From: Pyxidicoccus xibeiensis
GTDB lineage: Bacteria; Myxococcota; Myxococcia; Myxococcales; Myxococcaceae
Reading direction: 5' to 3'
Assembly: GCF_024198175.1 (NCBI RefSeq)
Contig: NZ_JAJVKV010000026.1
Span: 21,729 to 85,728, forward strand
Length of the DNA stretch: 64,000 nt
The position numbers and the translations under genes were made by a program. A model generated the notes under the pieces. That model was not told the origin of the DNA, searched no databases, and saw only the letters and a program-made list of their open reading frames with translations. This document shows positions 8,600-14,448 of this stretch, piece by piece. How positions within the stretch are numbered: position 1 is the stretch's first letter; the number at the start of each line of letters is the position of its first letter.

Positions 8600-9516
8600 T
8601 AGAAGTACCCCTCGCGCTTCTTGAGCTCCATGGAGCCCTCTTCGTCGTGGTCGATGAGGCGGCCCTGCCGCTCGGACTGGCGGGCGTGAATCATCTCGTG
8701 GATGACGGCCTCCACCGTGGTGGCGGAGGAGTCGATGGCGCCGCTCAGCGGGTAGCAGCCGAGCGTCCGGAAGCGCACCCGGCGCAGGGTGGGTTTCTCC
8801 CCCGGCTTGAGGCGCATGCGCTCGTCGTCCACCATCAGCAGTGTGCCGCCGCGGTCGATGACGGGCCGCTCGGCGGCGAAGTACAGCGGCACCACGGGGA
8901 TGCGCTCGCGCAGCACGTAGTGCCACACGTCCAGCTCGGTCCAGTTGGACAGGGGGAAGACGCGCATGCTCTCGCCGGCGTCCACGCGGCCATTGTAGAG
9001 GTTCCACAGCTCCGGCCGCTGCCGGCGCGGGTCCCACTGGCCGTGCCTGTCGCGGAAGGAGAACACGCGCTCCTTGGCGCGGGACTTCTCCTCGTCGCGG
9101 CGCGCGCCACCGAAGGCGGCGTCGAAGCCATGCGCCGCCAGGGCCTCCAGCAGCGCCTGCGTCTTCATGGCGTGGGTGTACTTCTGGCTGCCGTGGTCGA
9201 AGGGGTTGATGCCCTCGGCGAGCGCGCGGCGGTTCTGGTGGACCAGGAGCCGCAGCCCGTGCTTCGCCACGAAGGCGTCGCGGAAGGTGTACATGTCCCG
9301 GAACTTCCAGGTGGTGTCCACGTGGAGCAGCGGGAAGGGCAGGGGCGCGGGGTGGAAGGCCTTGCGCGCCAGGTGCAGCAGCACCTGCGAGTCCTTGCCG
9401 ATGCTGTAGAGCATCACCGGGTTGGCGAACTCGGCCACCGTCTCGCGGAGGATGTGGATGCTCTCCGCCTCCAGCTCCGTCAGGTGCGATGTCTTCGCGA
9501 GCGCGTCGTTACTCAT
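8599..9516 (-). CDS. cysD: Sulfate adenylyltransferase catalytic subunit
   Basis: 305 residues from the ATG at 9516 (MSNDALAKTSHLTELEAESI), the usual CysD start and length. It is a PP-loop ATP pyrophosphatase-fold enzyme that adenylates sulfate to APS together with CysN. The nucleotide loop is MLYSIGKDSQVLLHLARKAF; other family blocks include LLHVDTTWKFRDMY, AFGGARRDEEKSRAKER, the LWNLYN strand, SNWTELDVWHYV and the end SMELKKREGYF. The start codon lies 8 bases inside the end of the preceding methyltransferase gene, and the stop overlaps the cysN start, so the three genes are probably translated in series. Confidence 0.96.
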   Translation of the reverse strand: MSNDALAKTSHLTELEAESIHILRETVAEFANPVMLYSIGKDSQVLLHLARKAFHPAPLPFPLLHVDTTWKFRDMYTFRDAFVAKHGLRLLVHQNRRALAEGINPFDHGSQKYTHAMKTQALLEALAAHGFDAAFGGARRDEEKSRAKERVFSFRDRHGQWDPRRQRPELWNLYNGRVDAGESMRVFPLSNWTELDVWHYVLRERIPVVPLYFAAERPVIDRGGTLLMVDDERMRLKPGEKPTLRRVRFRTLGCYPLSGAIDSSATTVEAVIHEMIHARQSERQGRLIDHDEEGSMELKKREGYF

Positions 9517-10309
9517 TGCCACCCTCCGCCATGCGCGCCAGGCCGTGCCCGGCCATGGACGAGCCCCGGGCCACCAGCGTGGGCAACTTCGAGCGCATCG
9601 ATACCACCTCACCCACGATGAGCAGCGACGGGGAGCCGATGGCAGCCCGCCGAGCCTTCAGGGGAATGTCTCCCAGCGTGGCCTCCACCACCCGCTGCTC
9701 CTCCCACGTGCCCGCCTCCACGATGGCGGCGGGAGTGGAGCGGGCGCGGCCGGCCGACACGAGGGCGCGCACCGTCTCGTCCAGCCGGTCTCCCGCCATG
9801 AAGAGCACCAGCGTCTGCGCCTTCGCCAGGAAGTCCCAGTCCGGCGTGCCGCCGGAGCGGTGCGCCGTGGCGAAGGTCACCGCGCCGGACACGTCCCGGT
9901 GGGTGACGGGGATGGCGGCCGAGGCCGGCACCGCGAAGCCGGCGGAGAGCCCCGGCACCACCTCGTAGGGGATGCCCGCGGCCTCCAGCGCGAGCGCCTC
10001 CTCGCCGCCGCGGCCGAAGACGAACGGGTCTCCGCCCTTGAGGCGCACCACCTTGCGGCCCAGCCGGGCCTGGGTGATGAGGACCTTGTGGATTTCCGCC
10101 TGCTGCACGGACTCGCCGCGGCCGGCCTTGCCCACGTAGATGAGCCGGGCACGGGGACGCGCGTGCTCCAGCACGGCGGGGTGGATGAGCCTGTCATGCA
10201 CCACGGTGTCGGCCTCTCGCAGCAGCCGGGCCGCGCGCAGGGTGAGCAGCTCCGGGTCTCCCGGGCCGGCCCCCACCAGGTACACACGTCCCTCTTCGTA
10301 CTCACTCAT
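9509..10309 (-). CDS. cobA: Uroporphyrinogen-III C-methyltransferase (SUMT)
   Basis: 266 residues from the ATG at 10309, overlapping the previous stop as ATGA. It transfers two methyl groups from S-adenosylmethionine to uroporphyrinogen III to give precorrin-2, the entry step to siroheme. Signatures are complete: VYLVGAGPGDPELLTLRAAR at the N-terminus, the DTVVHDRL segment, YVGKAGRG, RLKGGDPFVFGRGGEE and VPGLSAG. The last 25 residues after GEVVSMR are a species-specific tail. In the operon it works with the preceding dehydrogenase/chelatase gene to supply siroheme for CysI; together the two genes correspond to the fused CysG of enterobacteria. The symbol could equally be written sumT or cysG(B). 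Confidence 0.93.
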   Translation of the reverse strand: MSEYEEGRVYLVGAGPGDPELLTLRAARLLREADTVVHDRLIHPAVLEHARPRARLIYVGKAGRGESVQQAEIHKVLITQARLGRKVVRLKGGDPFVFGRGGEEALALEAAGIPYEVVPGLSAGFAVPASAAIPVTHRDVSGAVTFATAHRSGGTPDWDFLAKAQTLVLFMAGDRLDETVRALVSAGRARSTPAAIVEAGTWEEQRVVEATLGDIPLKARRAAIGSPSLLIVGEVVSMRSKLPTLVARGSSMAGHGLARMAEGGNE

Positions 10310-10962
10310 GTTGCGTCTCCAGGGGACTTCAAGGTCTTCAATTCCATTCGGAGCCGGGCCCACGCGGCCCTGCGCTCGCCGCGCGCGAGCAGCGCGCCGA
10401 TGTCTCCCTCCACCACGCCCTTCAGCAGCCGCTGCCGCTGGGGGCCCGCGGGCAGGTGGCGGCGCAGCCAGCCGCTCAGCCGCGCGAGCCACACGTGGTG
10501 CGTGGCCACCCTCGCCGTCAGCTCCCGCCGCAGGCGGCGCGCGAGGGCCGGAGCCTGACCGGCGGTGGAGATGGCGACGGTGATGGGGCCGCGCCGTCCC
10601 ACCGACGGCAGCGTGAAGTCGCACAGCTCGGGCACATCCGCCGTGTTCACCCAGATGCCCAGCGCGCGGGCCTCCTGTGCGACTTGGGGACCCACGCTCG
10701 CGTCATCCGCGGCGGCGAGGACGAGGTGGAAGCCGCGCACGTCGCAGGGCGCGTACGGGCGGGGCAGCCACTCCAGGCGGCCCTCCGTGGCCAGCTGCCG
10801 CAGCGTGGCGGTGGCCTCGGGGGAGACGACGCGCAGCTGCGCGCCGGCCTCCAGCACCGCGAGGGCGCGGCCCTCGGCGATGGTGCCGCCTCCGACGAGG
10901 AGGACGCGGCGGCCCTCCAGGCGCAGGCAGATGGGGTAGTCGATGGGGTGGGAAGGAGGCAT
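10306..10962 (-). CDS. Precorrin-2 dehydrogenase / sirohydrochlorin ferrochelatase, Met8-like
   Basis: 218 residues, starting ATG 10962, 13 bases after cysH. The N-terminal Rossmann domain reads RRVLLVGGGTIAEGRAL and binds NAD for the oxidation of precorrin-2 to sirohydrochlorin; the same active site then inserts iron. The conserved NTADVPELCDFTLPS segment keeps the aspartate that in CysG/Met8 serves both reactions, and RRGPITVAISTAGQAPALAR is the usual tetrapyrrole-binding stretch. The Thr-Ile-Ala-Glu-Gly after GGG differs from the more common VA..K form but still fits a dinucleotide fold. The ATGA overlap with cobA couples the two siroheme genes. Commonly named cysG(N) or met8. Confidence 0.9.
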   Translation of the reverse strand: MPPSHPIDYPICLRLEGRRVLLVGGGTIAEGRALAVLEAGAQLRVVSPEATATLRQLATEGRLEWLPRPYAPCDVRGFHLVLAAADDASVGPQVAQEARALGIWVNTADVPELCDFTLPSVGRRGPITVAISTAGQAPALARRLRRELTARVATHHVWLARLSGWLRRHLPAGPQRQRLLKGVVEGDIGALLARGERRAAWARLRMELKTLKSPGDAT

Positions 10963-10975
10963 GGGCGCTCGCGCT

Positions 10976-11725
10976 TCAGCGGACCGGGTGCAGGCCGCAC
11001 TCGCTGTGCTCGCGGGACTCCCACCACCAGCGGCCGGCGCGCTCGTCCTCGTAGGGCTTCACCGCGCGGGTGCAGGGGGCGCAGCCGATGGACGGGTAGC
11101 CGCGGTCATGGAGCGAGTTGTAGGGGACGGCGTTCTCCTTGATGTACGCCCACACCTCGCGCTGGCTCCATGCGGCCAGCGGGTTGAGCTTGAGGAGGCC
11201 GCCGTGGTCTCGGTCCAGCTCCACGACTTCCACCGCGGTGCGGGTGACGGACTGCTCGCGGCGCAGGCCGGTGAGCCAGGCGCCGCGGCCGGCGAGCGCG
11301 CGGTTGAGCGGCTCCACCTTGCGGATGGCGCAGCACTCCTTGCGGGCCTCCAGGCTGCGGCGGAAGGAGAAGTACCCCTGGGTGGACTCGAGCGCCTCGA
11401 CGCGCGCGCGCTCGGGGAAGAAGGTCTCCACCGTGACGCCGTAGCGGTTGCGGACCACGTCCATGAGCTCGTACGTCTCCGGGGGCAGGCGCCCGGTGTC
11501 GAGCGTGAAGACGCGGAGGCTGGGGGCGTGCTTCTTCGCCAGGTCGATGAGGACCATGTCCTCCACGCCGAAGCTGGACGCGAGGGCCGCGCGCGCGCCG
11601 AACCGCGCCTCCACCCAGGCGAGCACCTCTTCCGCGCGTGCATCCTTCAGCCCACCGGCCTCGGCGAGCAGCGCCTCCGGGGCGGCGGGGACTTCCAGGA
11701 TGGGGGACGGCAGGGCGGACGACAT
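10976..11725 (-). CDS. cysH: Fe-S-type adenylylsulfate (APS) reductase
   Basis: 249 residues from the ATG at 11725, with GGAG six bases upstream. It reduces activated sulfate to sulfite with thioredoxin/glutaredoxin-type electrons. The cysteine pattern is that of [4Fe-4S]-bearing enzymes: Cys131-Cys132 (KECCAIRKVEPL) and Cys215/Cys218 (SIGCAPCTR). The catalytic Cys243 is in the C-terminal ECGLH. Enzymes with the cluster usually use APS, while those without it use PAPS, and the operon lacks an intact APS kinase, which agrees. LASSFGVEDMVLIDL is the nucleotide loop and TLDTGRLPPETYELMD is a family block. It is the first structural gene of the operon, directly after the second leader/hairpin unit. 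Confidence 0.95.
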   Translation of the reverse strand: MSSALPSPILEVPAAPEALLAEAGGLKDARAEEVLAWVEARFGARAALASSFGVEDMVLIDLAKKHAPSLRVFTLDTGRLPPETYELMDVVRNRYGVTVETFFPERARVEALESTQGYFSFRRSLEARKECCAIRKVEPLNRALAGRGAWLTGLRREQSVTRTAVEVVELDRDHGGLLKLNPLAAWSQREVWAYIKENAVPYNSLHDRGYPSIGCAPCTRAVKPYEDERAGRWWWESREHSECGLHPVR

Positions 11726-11741
11726 GGGGAGCTCCGAAGGT

Positions 11742-11779
11742 GAAAACGAAAAGGCCCGCGCCTCTTCCGAGGGCGGGCC
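11742..11779 (-). terminator. Intrinsic terminator/attenuator hairpin 2, before cysH
   Basis: On the minus strand GGCCCGCCCTC (11779-11769) pairs with GAGGCGCGGGCC (11764-11753) across a GGAA loop: 11 base pairs with one bulged C. It is followed at once by TTTTCGTTTTC, one of the few T-rich tracts in this window. This is a textbook Rho-independent terminator, yet it stands between a cysteine-rich leader ORF and cysH, 17 bases before the cysH ATG. It is expected to stop transcription before the operon unless prevented. GGCGGG at 11836-11831, inside the leader ORF, can pair with CCCGCC of the left arm and would act as antiterminator. Confidence 0.7.
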
Positions 11780-11806
11780 GCGAGCAGGAGAGGAGAGAGG
11801 GGTTTG

Positions 11807-11971
11807 CTACCCACTCCTCGGAGCTCGGCACCCGCCTGGAGGCGGACACACGGGACACGCACAGCACAGACAGCACGCGCAGCCCACGCCCTGCACGGAG
11901 TCCCACGATGCGCCGCGCCCGGCGGTCAGCGCCAGGGAGTGCGGAGCGGAGTGGGAGGACACAGAGGGCAT
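11807..11971 (-). CDS. Cysteine-rich leader peptide 2 of the cys operon
   Basis: A 54-codon ORF, ATG 11971 to TAG 11807-11809. Codons 31-48 contain eight cysteines (31, 33, 34, 36, 37, 39, 42, 48), i.e. GCACCLCCACPVC followed by a Pro/Gly stretch and one more Cys. Cysteine is rare in ordinary proteins, and its placement before a terminator and a sulfate-assimilation operon is what a cysteine-sensing attenuator needs: slow Cys-tRNA charging would stall ribosomes here. No Shine-Dalgarno site is evident at the ATG; an in-frame GTG at codon 26 or 29 could be the real start, which would keep all the cysteines. It may be only a regulatory ORF with no stable product. Confidence 0.55.
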   Translation of the reverse strand: MPSVSSHSAPHSLALTAGRGASWDSVQGVGCACCLCCACPVCPPPGGCRAPRSG

Positions 11972-12006
11972 GGGAGGCGGGAGCAGCGGTGCGAGTGCGG
12001 AAGGTG

Positions 12007-12046
12007 GAAAGCGAACGGCCCGGCTCCTTCGAGAGGAGGCCGGGCC
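12007..12046 (-). terminator. Terminator-like attenuator hairpin 1
   Basis: On the minus strand GGCCCGGCCTCCT (12046-12034) pairs with AGGAGCCGGGCC (12028-12017) around a CTCGA loop, 12 base pairs with one bulged C, followed by GTTCGCTTTC, a weak T-tract. It begins 41 bases after the stop of leader peptide 1. CGGGCC at 12104-12099 inside that leader can pair with GGCCCG of the left arm, giving a possible antiterminator. Stem, spacing and flank resemble hairpin 2 closely (GAAGGTG then GAAA, CGAA and GGCCCG on the plus strand in both), so the two units look like a duplication. Confidence 0.6.
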
Positions 12047-12087
12047 GGGCGGACTGCGCGGGACTCAGGAAGCGTCCGGTGCGCGCG

Positions 12088-12177
12088 TCAACAGCCCAGG
12101 CCCGACAGGGCACAACAGGCACACGACCGACAGCAGCGGCTCAGGGACAGCGCGGCGGTCGGGGTGGAGTGCGTCAT
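12088..12177 (-). CDS. Cysteine-rich leader peptide 1 of the cys operon
   Basis: A 29-codon ORF, ATG 12177 to TGA 12088-12090, with AGGG six bases before the ATG as ribosome site. Six of the residues are cysteine: 15, 16, 19, 21, 22 and 29 (RCCRSCACCALSG in the core). The first fourteen residues are Ser/Thr/Pro/Ala-rich (a HSTPTAALS stretch that resembles HSAPHSLAL of leader 2). It is too short to be picked up by ordinary gene finding. Its position at the head of the sulfate-assimilation operon, ahead of a hairpin with a competing antiterminator pairing, suggests ribosome-mediated attenuation that responds to cysteine supply. Confidence 0.6.
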   Translation of the reverse strand: MTHSTPTAALSLSRCCRSCACCALSGLGC

Positions 12178-12190
12178 CGGGAGCCCTGAA

Positions 12191-12246
12191 GGTAACGGGG
12201 ACCGGGGGGCGGCGTCAACCTGCCCTCGGGTAACGGGTTTTTACCC
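12191..12246 (-). promoter_or_regulatory. Candidate operator/promoter region of the cys operon
   Basis: The nonamer CCCGTTACC (minus strand) occurs twice, at 12199-12191 and 12237-12229, 38 bases apart. The upstream copy is part of an inverted repeat, GGGTAA-N7-TTACCC (12246-12228). Between them lies TTGACG (12216-12211), a possible -35 box, although no good -10 follows at the right spacing. The second copy lies only 14 bases before the leader-1 ATG. The paired sites suggest a DNA-binding regulator working in addition to attenuation. The regulator is not identified; no LysR-type (CysB-like) gene is seen in the window. Confidence 0.35.
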
Positions 12247-12253
12247 TCGGGGC

Positions 12254-12808
12254 CTACGTCTCGCCCCAGAGGTAGGCGAGCTCCAACTCGGCGGCTTCGA
12301 ATGGCTCGATGCGAACGAGTGACGGGCCCGCATGTGTGGCGAGCGGCGAATAGGCCGCGCCTTCCAGCCTGAATGCCTCCACGGTGCATGCCTCCGGGTC
12401 CACGAACCAGACGTGACGCACGCCCTCACGCGCGTACACGGGCAGCTTCTCCTGGCGGTCGCGCACCTGGGTGGAGGGAGAGAGCACCTCGCAGACCCAG
12501 TCAGGAGCGAGGGTGTAGGCCGCGGTCCTCGGAGGCCTGGGCATCCGCTCGCGACGCCAGCCGGCCAGGTCCGGGACGAGCACGTCCTCTCCGAGGTGGA
12601 GCTCCGGCTCCACGAGCAGAATCCACCCGCCGGGCCCGTTTCTTCCTCAATCGAACGGGCCGCCCAGCTCGATTTCCAGTCGGGACGCCGCGACCGTGTG
12701 CCGCCCCGCCGGCCGGGGGCTGGCGTGAAGCACTCCACCGATCAGCTCCCCGACCACGTTGTCGGGAAGCGCCTCCAGGTCCGCGTAGGTGGCCGGCTTG
12801 TGTTCCAT
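12254..12808 (-). pseudogene. Uma2-family protein interrupted by an in-frame TGA
   Basis: From ATG 12808 (MEHKPATYADLEALPDNVVG) to TAG 12254, one frame gives 184 codons of a Uma2/DUF820-type protein, a PD-(D/E)XK-fold nuclease-like family common in myxobacteria and cyanobacteria. The frame is open except for TGA at about 12647-12649, in GGPFD-stop-GRNGPGGWI. Relatives usually have Arg at that place, so a single CGA-to-TGA transition would explain it. The second half keeps the expected blocks EPELHLGEDVLVPDLAGWRR, DWVCEVLSPSTQ, RDRQEKLPVYAREGV and VWFVDPE, including the acidic residues of the fold. Whether the stop is real, a sequencing error or a readthrough site cannot be told. Residues 121-184 show no decay, so the loss looks recent. 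Confidence 0.75.
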
Positions 12809-12947
12809 CACTGCCCATGCTCCCCAACGCCCGTCTCCATGTGCATGGAGCGGGAGTATCAAGAGGGTCTGACGTGCCAGGGTGGCAAGCCAGTGCCCAC
12901 CCTGAAAGGTTGGACCCGAATGTGGCGTGATGCAAGTCCCGGCGGGC

Positions 12948-14171
12948 TTATCCCCCGTGGGTTCCGTCCGCGGGCAGCTTGCGAGCCCCTTCTACCAGGC
13001 GCAGCGAAGAACCCGGCGCATCCAGCGTCGCGGGCATGTCCACCCGGAGCGCCGAGCGGTCCAGCTCCGACAGCTTGGGCCGGCCGAGCAGCGCCAGCGT
13101 CCGGTCGATCTCCTTCGAGAGGATGTCCAGCACCAGCTCCACCCCGGCCTGTCCGTAAGACGCCAAGCCATACAGGAAGGGCCGGCCAATCATGCAGGCC
13201 CGTGCGCCCATGGCGATGGCCTTCACCACGTCCGAGCCCCGGCGGATGCCTCCATCGAGGATGATCTCGGACCTGCCCTCCACTGCGTCCACCACCTCCG
13301 GCAGCACGTCCACCGCGCCGGGCAGGAAGTCGAGCTGCCGGCCTCCATGGTTGGAGACGATGAGCGCCTCCACGCCCAGCTCCGCCGCGCGTCGCGCGTC
13401 CTCGGCGCACGAGATGCCCTTGAGCACCAGTGGCCCCGACCACACCGTGCGCAGCCACTCCACGTCCTTCCACGTCACCGACGGGTCGAACTGGTTGTTG
13501 GTGAACTGCGCCACGGCGACAGCGTCCGTGCGCTTCAGCGCCGGCTGGTCCACGAAGTTGCCGAAGGTCGCGCGAGGACTCGAGGACATCCGCAGCACCC
13601 AGCCCAGGTGCCGCACCACGTCCAGCAGGTTGGTGAAGGTGACTCGCGGCGGAATGGTGAAGCCGTTGCGCCGGTCGTTCTCCCGGTTGCCCATGGCAGG
13701 CACATCCACGGTGAGGCACAGCGCGCGGTAGCCCGCCGCCTTCGCCCGCTCCACCAGCGAGCGCGTGACGCCCCGGTCTCTCCAGACATAGAGCTGGAAC
13801 CAGAGCGGCGATGGCGACGCCGCGGCCACCTCTTCGATGGTGCCGATGGACATGGTGCTCAGCGTGAAGAGGGCACCCCGGCTCGCGGCGGCCTTCGCGG
13901 CCAGCTCCTCACCCCGAGGCGCCACCAGACCCGCCAGCCCCGTCGGGCCGAGAATGAGCGGCGTCGCCAGCTTCTGACCCAGCACCGTGGTCGTGCGGTC
14001 CACCACGCTCACGTCCACCAGCGCCCGCGCCCGAAACAGGTACCTGTCGAAGCTGCGCCGGTTGGCGCCCGCCGTGAAGCCGTCCTCGGCGGCACCCTCC
14101 ACATAGTCGAAGACGGCCTTGGGGAGCCGTCGGCGGGCGCGCTGGCGAAGGTCCTCGATGTTGACGATCAC
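12948..14171 (-). CDS. FMN-dependent alpha-hydroxyacid dehydrogenase (lactate dehydrogenase/oxidase family)
   Basis: 407 residues from the GTG at 14171, chosen because GGAG lies eight bases upstream; the frame stays open to 14216 without a ribosome site. These FMN TIM-barrel enzymes oxidise L-2-hydroxyacids such as lactate, glycolate or mandelate to the 2-oxo acids, passing electrons to quinone, cytochrome or oxygen. Active-site elements are all there: FDYVEGAAEDG near the start, WFQLYVW (Tyr128), Lys251 in LVLKGI, catalytic His275 and Arg278 in SNHGGRQLD, and the phosphate-binding LDGGIRRGSDVVKA and GRPFLYG. No heme domain or obvious membrane helix is present, so the acceptor and substrate cannot be told apart. 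It is divergent from the TetR-type gene and might be under its control. Confidence 0.9.
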   Translation of the reverse strand: MIVNIEDLRQRARRRLPKAVFDYVEGAAEDGFTAGANRRSFDRYLFRARALVDVSVVDRTTTVLGQKLATPLILGPTGLAGLVAPRGEELAAKAAASRGALFTLSTMSIGTIEEVAAASPSPLWFQLYVWRDRGVTRSLVERAKAAGYRALCLTVDVPAMGNRENDRRNGFTIPPRVTFTNLLDVVRHLGWVLRMSSSPRATFGNFVDQPALKRTDAVAVAQFTNNQFDPSVTWKDVEWLRTVWSGPLVLKGISCAEDARRAAELGVEALIVSNHGGRQLDFLPGAVDVLPEVVDAVEGRSEIILDGGIRRGSDVVKAIAMGARACMIGRPFLYGLASYGQAGVELVLDILSKEIDRTLALLGRPKLSELDRSALRVDMPATLDAPGSSLRLVEGARKLPADGTHGG

Positions 14172-14398
14172 GATGCGTGCTCCAGCGGGGTGAAAGGTCC
14201 CGGAGTCCGTCCGCACGGCTCCGTTGGCCGGTCAGCCTAGCAGTCCCGCCGGGAACTTCGCCGGTCCACTCCCGGTGCGAGGGTGCAGGTACCCGGCGGA
14301 AGGACCCGACGTGGGCCAGTCACATGCGCTGGAGCCCGGTGACCTGGCTGGTCGTCCTCCGGCGGCATGTCAGCCCCACCCGGTAGGAAGGTGCTGGC

Positions 14399-14416
14399 GG
14401 AAGGAACGTTCCTTCC
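14399..14416. promoter_or_regulatory. Perfect 18-bp palindrome, probable TetR-family operator
   Basis: GGAAGGAACGTTCCTTCC reads the same on both strands and lies 33 bases before the ATG of the TetR-type regulator gene, in the divergent region with the hydroxyacid dehydrogenase gene. TetR-family proteins bind short palindromes of this kind, usually in their own promoter, so autoregulation is the simplest reading. A half-site-like GGTAGGAAGG occurs just upstream at 14382-14391. The palindrome is plain in the sequence; the link to this regulator is inferred from position. Confidence 0.6.
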
Positions 14417-14448
14417 ACGGGCGGGTCGGTCCGGCAGGGGGTGGGCAG

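Noticed and set aside
8600..9037. N-terminal extension of CysN
   Set aside because: It would overlap the whole 3' part of cysD and shows no family similarity; the ATG at 8599 fits length and coupling.
10310..10624. N-terminal extension of the SUMT gene
   Set aside because: The translated extension is Ala/Arg/Gly-rich antisense-like sequence inside the Met8-like gene; ATGA overlap and homology support 10309.
11726..12250. S-adenosylmethionine or other known riboswitch before cysH
   Set aside because: I could not find the conserved core of a SAM riboswitch class; the hairpins are preceded by Cys-rich ORFs, which explains the region better.
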